From Saccoglossus kowalevskii (lineage: Eukaryota > Hemichordata > Enteropneusta > Harrimaniidae): DNA of 64,000 bases. Made by a program: the position numbers and the translations under genes. Within the stretch, counting starts at the first letter, position 1. Each line of letters opens with the position of its first letter. The notes under the pieces are model-generated. The model was given only the letters and a program-made list of their open reading frames with translations. It made no database searches and was not told the DNA's origin. Positions 61,401-64,000 of this stretch are shown here, one piece after another. The stretch is taken from positions 441,239-505,238 of the forward strand of contig NW_003137828.1 of assembly GCF_000003605.2 (NCBI RefSeq). The letters run 5' to 3'.

Positions 61401-63129
61401 ACGGGTATGTAAAACGAAATTATATTAACGGATGTAACTGATAACTTTTCCAATGAAATCCTTAGCACCCCGTTGGCAGGCCAGTCACACTGGTTCTCAT
61501 GCAATCTATGGCCATTTACATGCAGTGTATAGACGCTTACAAATAGCGGAGGGCCATTTACGTGTAGTGTATAGTCGTTAACATGAAGTGACGTTCAAAT
61601 GTAGTATATAGCCGTTTAAACGGGGATGTGACCGTTCACACGTAATATATGTCCATTCACGTATAGCGTAGGAACGTGGTCGCGTACATGTAATATATTG
61701 CAGCGTTGCAAAGACGTGACATTTCTAACTTGAACTGAACAAAACATCGACAAATAATAAAAAGGAATTCACCTACACTTGTGTTTCACGAACAATTATA
61801 TCATGGCCATGGTTTAGTCCTTTAACTATGTTTCTGCTATAGACAAGCAAGAAGAAGACCACTGTGCCATCGTGTCTTTATGATAAACTGTTTGAAGATG
61901 TGCGTTTGAACGAAAATGACGACCACGAGTATATTGTAACAATGTACATTACTGTAATAGCGCCGTCAGAATTCATTTAACCATTGTAAAGTGTACGCAT
62001 TCATCACGAGCATACTGTTCAATCTGTCAGTCAAACGTTTTTCATTTTGTATTCTATAAATAGACCCTGTCAGATTACGTACATTTCGCGCGATGACGAT
62101 TACATACACGAGCATATGTTCACCGATAAGAGAAAAGTAACAACAAAGGTAATCGTCGAAGACAGGGAAGGTCTACAATTGTGTAAACGTAATATGCCTA
62201 CTTTAATCGCTTACAATTCCTTGTATGCCTCTTTTTAAATAAATTGAAACTGGTCAAATATTTTTCTAGTTTACGTTACATTTCCAAATTAATCCCGGTA
62301 AAAAATCGGGCAGGTATGTCGACATGGATGAACACTCCCCCATGAGCTCCCATCGTTTTGGAAGTTATATTCTATTCAGTGTAACACTCAACGCATGTTG
62401 TTTATACAGTTGAACACTGCACCCTATATTTATAAGCACTCGGGTGTAACGCGAAAGAGAAAATGCGCAATGACGGTTAAACAGTTTGATCAGATATCTT
62501 TCCCCTTTCGTAACCATGTAAACCGATAAAAACAGGAATTTCCAGGAGATTTATATTCAAAAGGTGCCATATGAATTTCAACATCTCTTACGTGCGGAAG
62601 TAAAAAATAAATATTTTAACGTACTTGAAAAGGGTGTTAATGTATATTGAATAGAACGTTGGGTGAAACATAAACTCAAGGTTGGGCAATTAACTGAAAA
62701 TTGTACTTCCCCAGTGGCCCGCAATATTGCCGAGGTCCGTTTAAACAAAGTCTGAATAGTTAGCGGTATTAACTCCACACATAGTAGTACTGCGTTCCAC
62801 ACTCGTATAATATAACAATGTAAACAAACAGTTGACTTTCTGGTAAATTATTGAACCAAACTAACAGTCTTCGTGCCGAACCCTGTTTAGGGCAAAGGTC
62901 TAGGGTATTCGATCTGATTGCTACGAGAGGCATTGTCTCAAACCTTCGCAAATAATATTGTATTTTAGACTTAGACCTTTCTAAAATGACTTCTACCGAC
63001 TGAATACTACACCAAGAGATGTTTATTTACAGGAAGATTGTTGGTTCCGGAAGTATTTCTTCCAGAAAGTCCAGAGAGAAAGCCTTAAAATCAATCAAAT
63101 TGGACACAGTATCAAATCCGGACAAACAG
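55297..63129 (+). CDS. Unrecognised multi-exon gene (6 internal exons, both ends missing)
   Basis: Exons 55297-55400, 58270-58327, 61843-61935, 62074-62148, 62270-62313 and 63033-63129 are each open between AG and GT sites. The five joins are phase-consistent (2/1, 0/0, 0/0, 0/0, 2/1). Together they give about 157 residues, rich in Lys, Arg and Asp. They read, in pieces, RIVGSYRNFKFSFKTETDN, TLKPVLQLDHSEKRIIKSK, VPSCLYDKLFEDVRLNENDD, YISRDDDYIHEHMFTDKRKV, FTLHFQINPGKKSGR and SGSISSRKSREKALKSIKLD. No family is recognised. Neither start nor stop is seen, so it extends left and beyond the right edge. The intron 58328-61842 contains the minisatellite. The choice of acceptor at 62073 and donor at 61936 had alternatives, which weakens the phase argument somewhat. 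Confidence 0.48.
58270..58327 (+). CDS. Unknown gene, exon B
   Basis: Acceptor cttcaaactag, donor AGCAAG/gtaatg. The first base completes the codon split from exon A to Arg. It then encodes TLKPVLQLDHSEKRIIKSK. The pyrimidine tract is weak. Confidence 0.42.
59238..61389. repeat. 21-bp minisatellite array with higher-order repeats, about 100 units
   Basis: Basic unit close to TTTACATGTAGTGTATGGCCA, with a palindromic ACATGT core. In the left part every fifth unit carries the variant cttacacatagcgtagg, giving a 105-bp higher-order period (phase points 59712, 59817, 59922). In 60296-60720 a 63-bp, three-unit period dominates (tatagccg / tatggtcat / catgcag variants). Some left-hand units have lost one base (20 bp). 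Because 21 is a multiple of three and the unit lacks stops, long frames exist on both strands: 429 codons of (Y/H)TLHVNG on the minus strand (59610-60899) and 190 codons on the plus strand. I treat these as consequences of the repeat, not genes. Confidence 0.93.
61505..61665. repeat. Degenerate edge of the 21-bp minisatellite
   Basis: After about 115 bp of unrelated sequence the units resume (tatggccatttacatgcag) and decay into forms such as tagccgtttaaacggggatg and gtccattcacgtatagcg. This is the usual picture of an old array margin where unequal exchange no longer homogenises copies. Confidence 0.7.
61843..61935 (+). CDS. Unknown gene, exon C
   Basis: Acceptor gtttctgctatag, donor TATATT/gtaaca; an alternative donor at 61953/61954 (gtaata) would add six codons. 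Phase 0 at both ends. It encodes TSKKKTTVPSCLYDKLFEDV then RLNENDDHEYI. Confidence 0.45.
62074..62148 (+). CDS. Unknown gene, exon D
   Basis: Acceptor gaccctgtcag, donor ACAAAG/gtaatc. Exactly 25 codons in phase 0: ITYISRDDDYIHEHMFTDKR then KVTTK. An alternative acceptor ten bases upstream (ataaatag) would not keep the phase from exon C. Confidence 0.45.
62270..62313 (+). CDS. Unknown gene, exon E
   Basis: Acceptor aatatttttctag, donor GGGCAG/gtatgt. Fourteen codons (FTLHFQINPGKKSG) plus AG, which joins the leading G of exon F to make Arg. Found by searching for an exon that would repair the phase between D and F, so its confirmation is partly circular. Confidence 0.42.
63033..63129 (+). CDS. 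Unknown gene, exon F
   Basis: Acceptor atgtttatttacag, donor GACAAACAG/gtgggt. It encodes KIVGSGSISSRKSREKALKS then IKLDTVSNPDKQ, strongly basic and Ser-rich, and leaves in phase 0. No following exon is certain before the window ends. Confidence 0.47.
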
Positions 63130-64000
63130 GTGGGTAAAACAAAATGGCCGACACTATGGAATTCGACGCAGACGATAATTATCACTGCTGTGAGACCTCG
63201 CTGTTAACAAAATAATATTACACACTTATTTTCCAATTACGCGGGATAATGAATTACCGTATGCCTCAGAGCGACTTCGAATGAAAGCAGACCGTGAATA
63301 GCACTATCTATCTGATTTGTTATCGTCAGACAAATTTGTTAAAATGCGCCCAGACAGTAGCGACAAACAAAGAATGTATGAAGTAATATTGCGCAGCGAA
63401 ATTATTCATGGCAGGGAAATTCGTGTTATAAATACGTGTTATAATAATTAAATTTTGAGACGAATTTAATTTTATTAAAAAATGAAACGTGTAACAATTT
63501 CCAAGGCAACGTATTTATGTACGCTCAAGCAAATTTATAGAAGTTGAGCATGTCGGCCATATTACTCTTGACTAAAAATATGTACAGCTGCTCTGCAAAC
63601 GTACGGGGGTACTCTAATTTGTAATTTCCGCTTGGCTTCATGAATATGTCAGTATTTTAAGTTGGACTATTTTGAGTCCACCGGACACGGGCAAGACACA
63701 CAGGTACTGAAGTCAAATATTTTTTTCTGGTCACGAGTATGACCTTAAAAATCTGTGATGACAACATCCAGCTATTGAAACGGCCAACAACTGTAGTGCT
63801 AGTATGTGAAAGCGGAAATGGCCGAAGAGAAAAAGTAGAATGGGTGACATGAAATGTTTTTGTTCTACTTGATTTTTTATTCTGGGTGAAGTACTTTGCA
63901 TATGTTGTTCTTACTATTTCTAAGCTGTAATGGTTTCAGTTATTGTCGCACAACGACAGTCATATATAACTATTACGAGTACTAGTATCTTACAACTGCT
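63130..64000. other. Right-edge intronic or flanking sequence
   Basis: No phase-0 exon with good sites could be confirmed. A tttcag at about 63932-63937 is followed by only nine open codons. Confidence 0.3.

Noticed and set aside
1-64000. Bacterial-type systems, CRISPR arrays, rRNA and tRNA genes
   Set aside because: None seen. The introns, splice sites and repeats are eukaryotic, and the tandem arrays lack CRISPR spacer structure.

Overview
The window is metazoan nuclear DNA. It is AT-rich by eye and gene-sparse, with coding exons split by GT-AG introns and many short interspersed repeats. A chordate-style anionic Cys-loop receptor, a P2X7-C-terminal-type cysteine fragment, TTAA-flanked MITEs and pearl-like (Helentron-associated) repeats together suggest a marine invertebrate. 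A deuterostome such as a hemichordate is my best guess, but the sequence does not prove it. Two runs of N (13880-13929 and 50793-51636) mark assembly gaps.

Layout. 1-14.9 kb: mostly non-coding, with one copy of a dispersed repeat (8.6-9.0 kb), a 163-bp GAGT microsatellite and a 50-N gap flanked by two copies of the same sequence. 14.9-27.6 kb, plus strand: eight consecutive exons of a glycine-receptor-like ligand-gated chloride channel, from the start of the ligand-binding domain to the stop after M4. The signal-peptide exon is not securely found. The introns of this gene hold a second copy of the dispersed repeat, a 793-bp terminal-inverted-repeat element, TTAA-flanked MITEs and an antisense fragment with a P2X7-C-type cysteine motif. 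27.6-37 kb: no secure gene, a few weak exon candidates and more MITEs. 37.2-39.3 kb, minus strand: an intronless 704-codon gene for a protein with two BTB/POZ domains. 39.3-48.4 kb: no gene recognised. 48.5-53.5 kb: a repeat block made of a 2.3-kb TTAA-bounded inverted-repeat element, a pearl-like element that contains the 844-N gap, a MITE abutting it, and a second, complete pearl-like element. 55.3-63.1 kb, plus strand: six small exons whose reading phases fit at all five junctions, so probably an unrecognised gene running off the right edge. Its largest intron holds a 2.2-kb minisatellite of 21-bp units with two different higher-order periods.

The secure products are one membrane receptor (an anion channel probably gated by glycine or a related small transmitter) and one BTB scaffold or adaptor protein. 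Nothing links the genes functionally; they are neighbours in a repeat-rich region.
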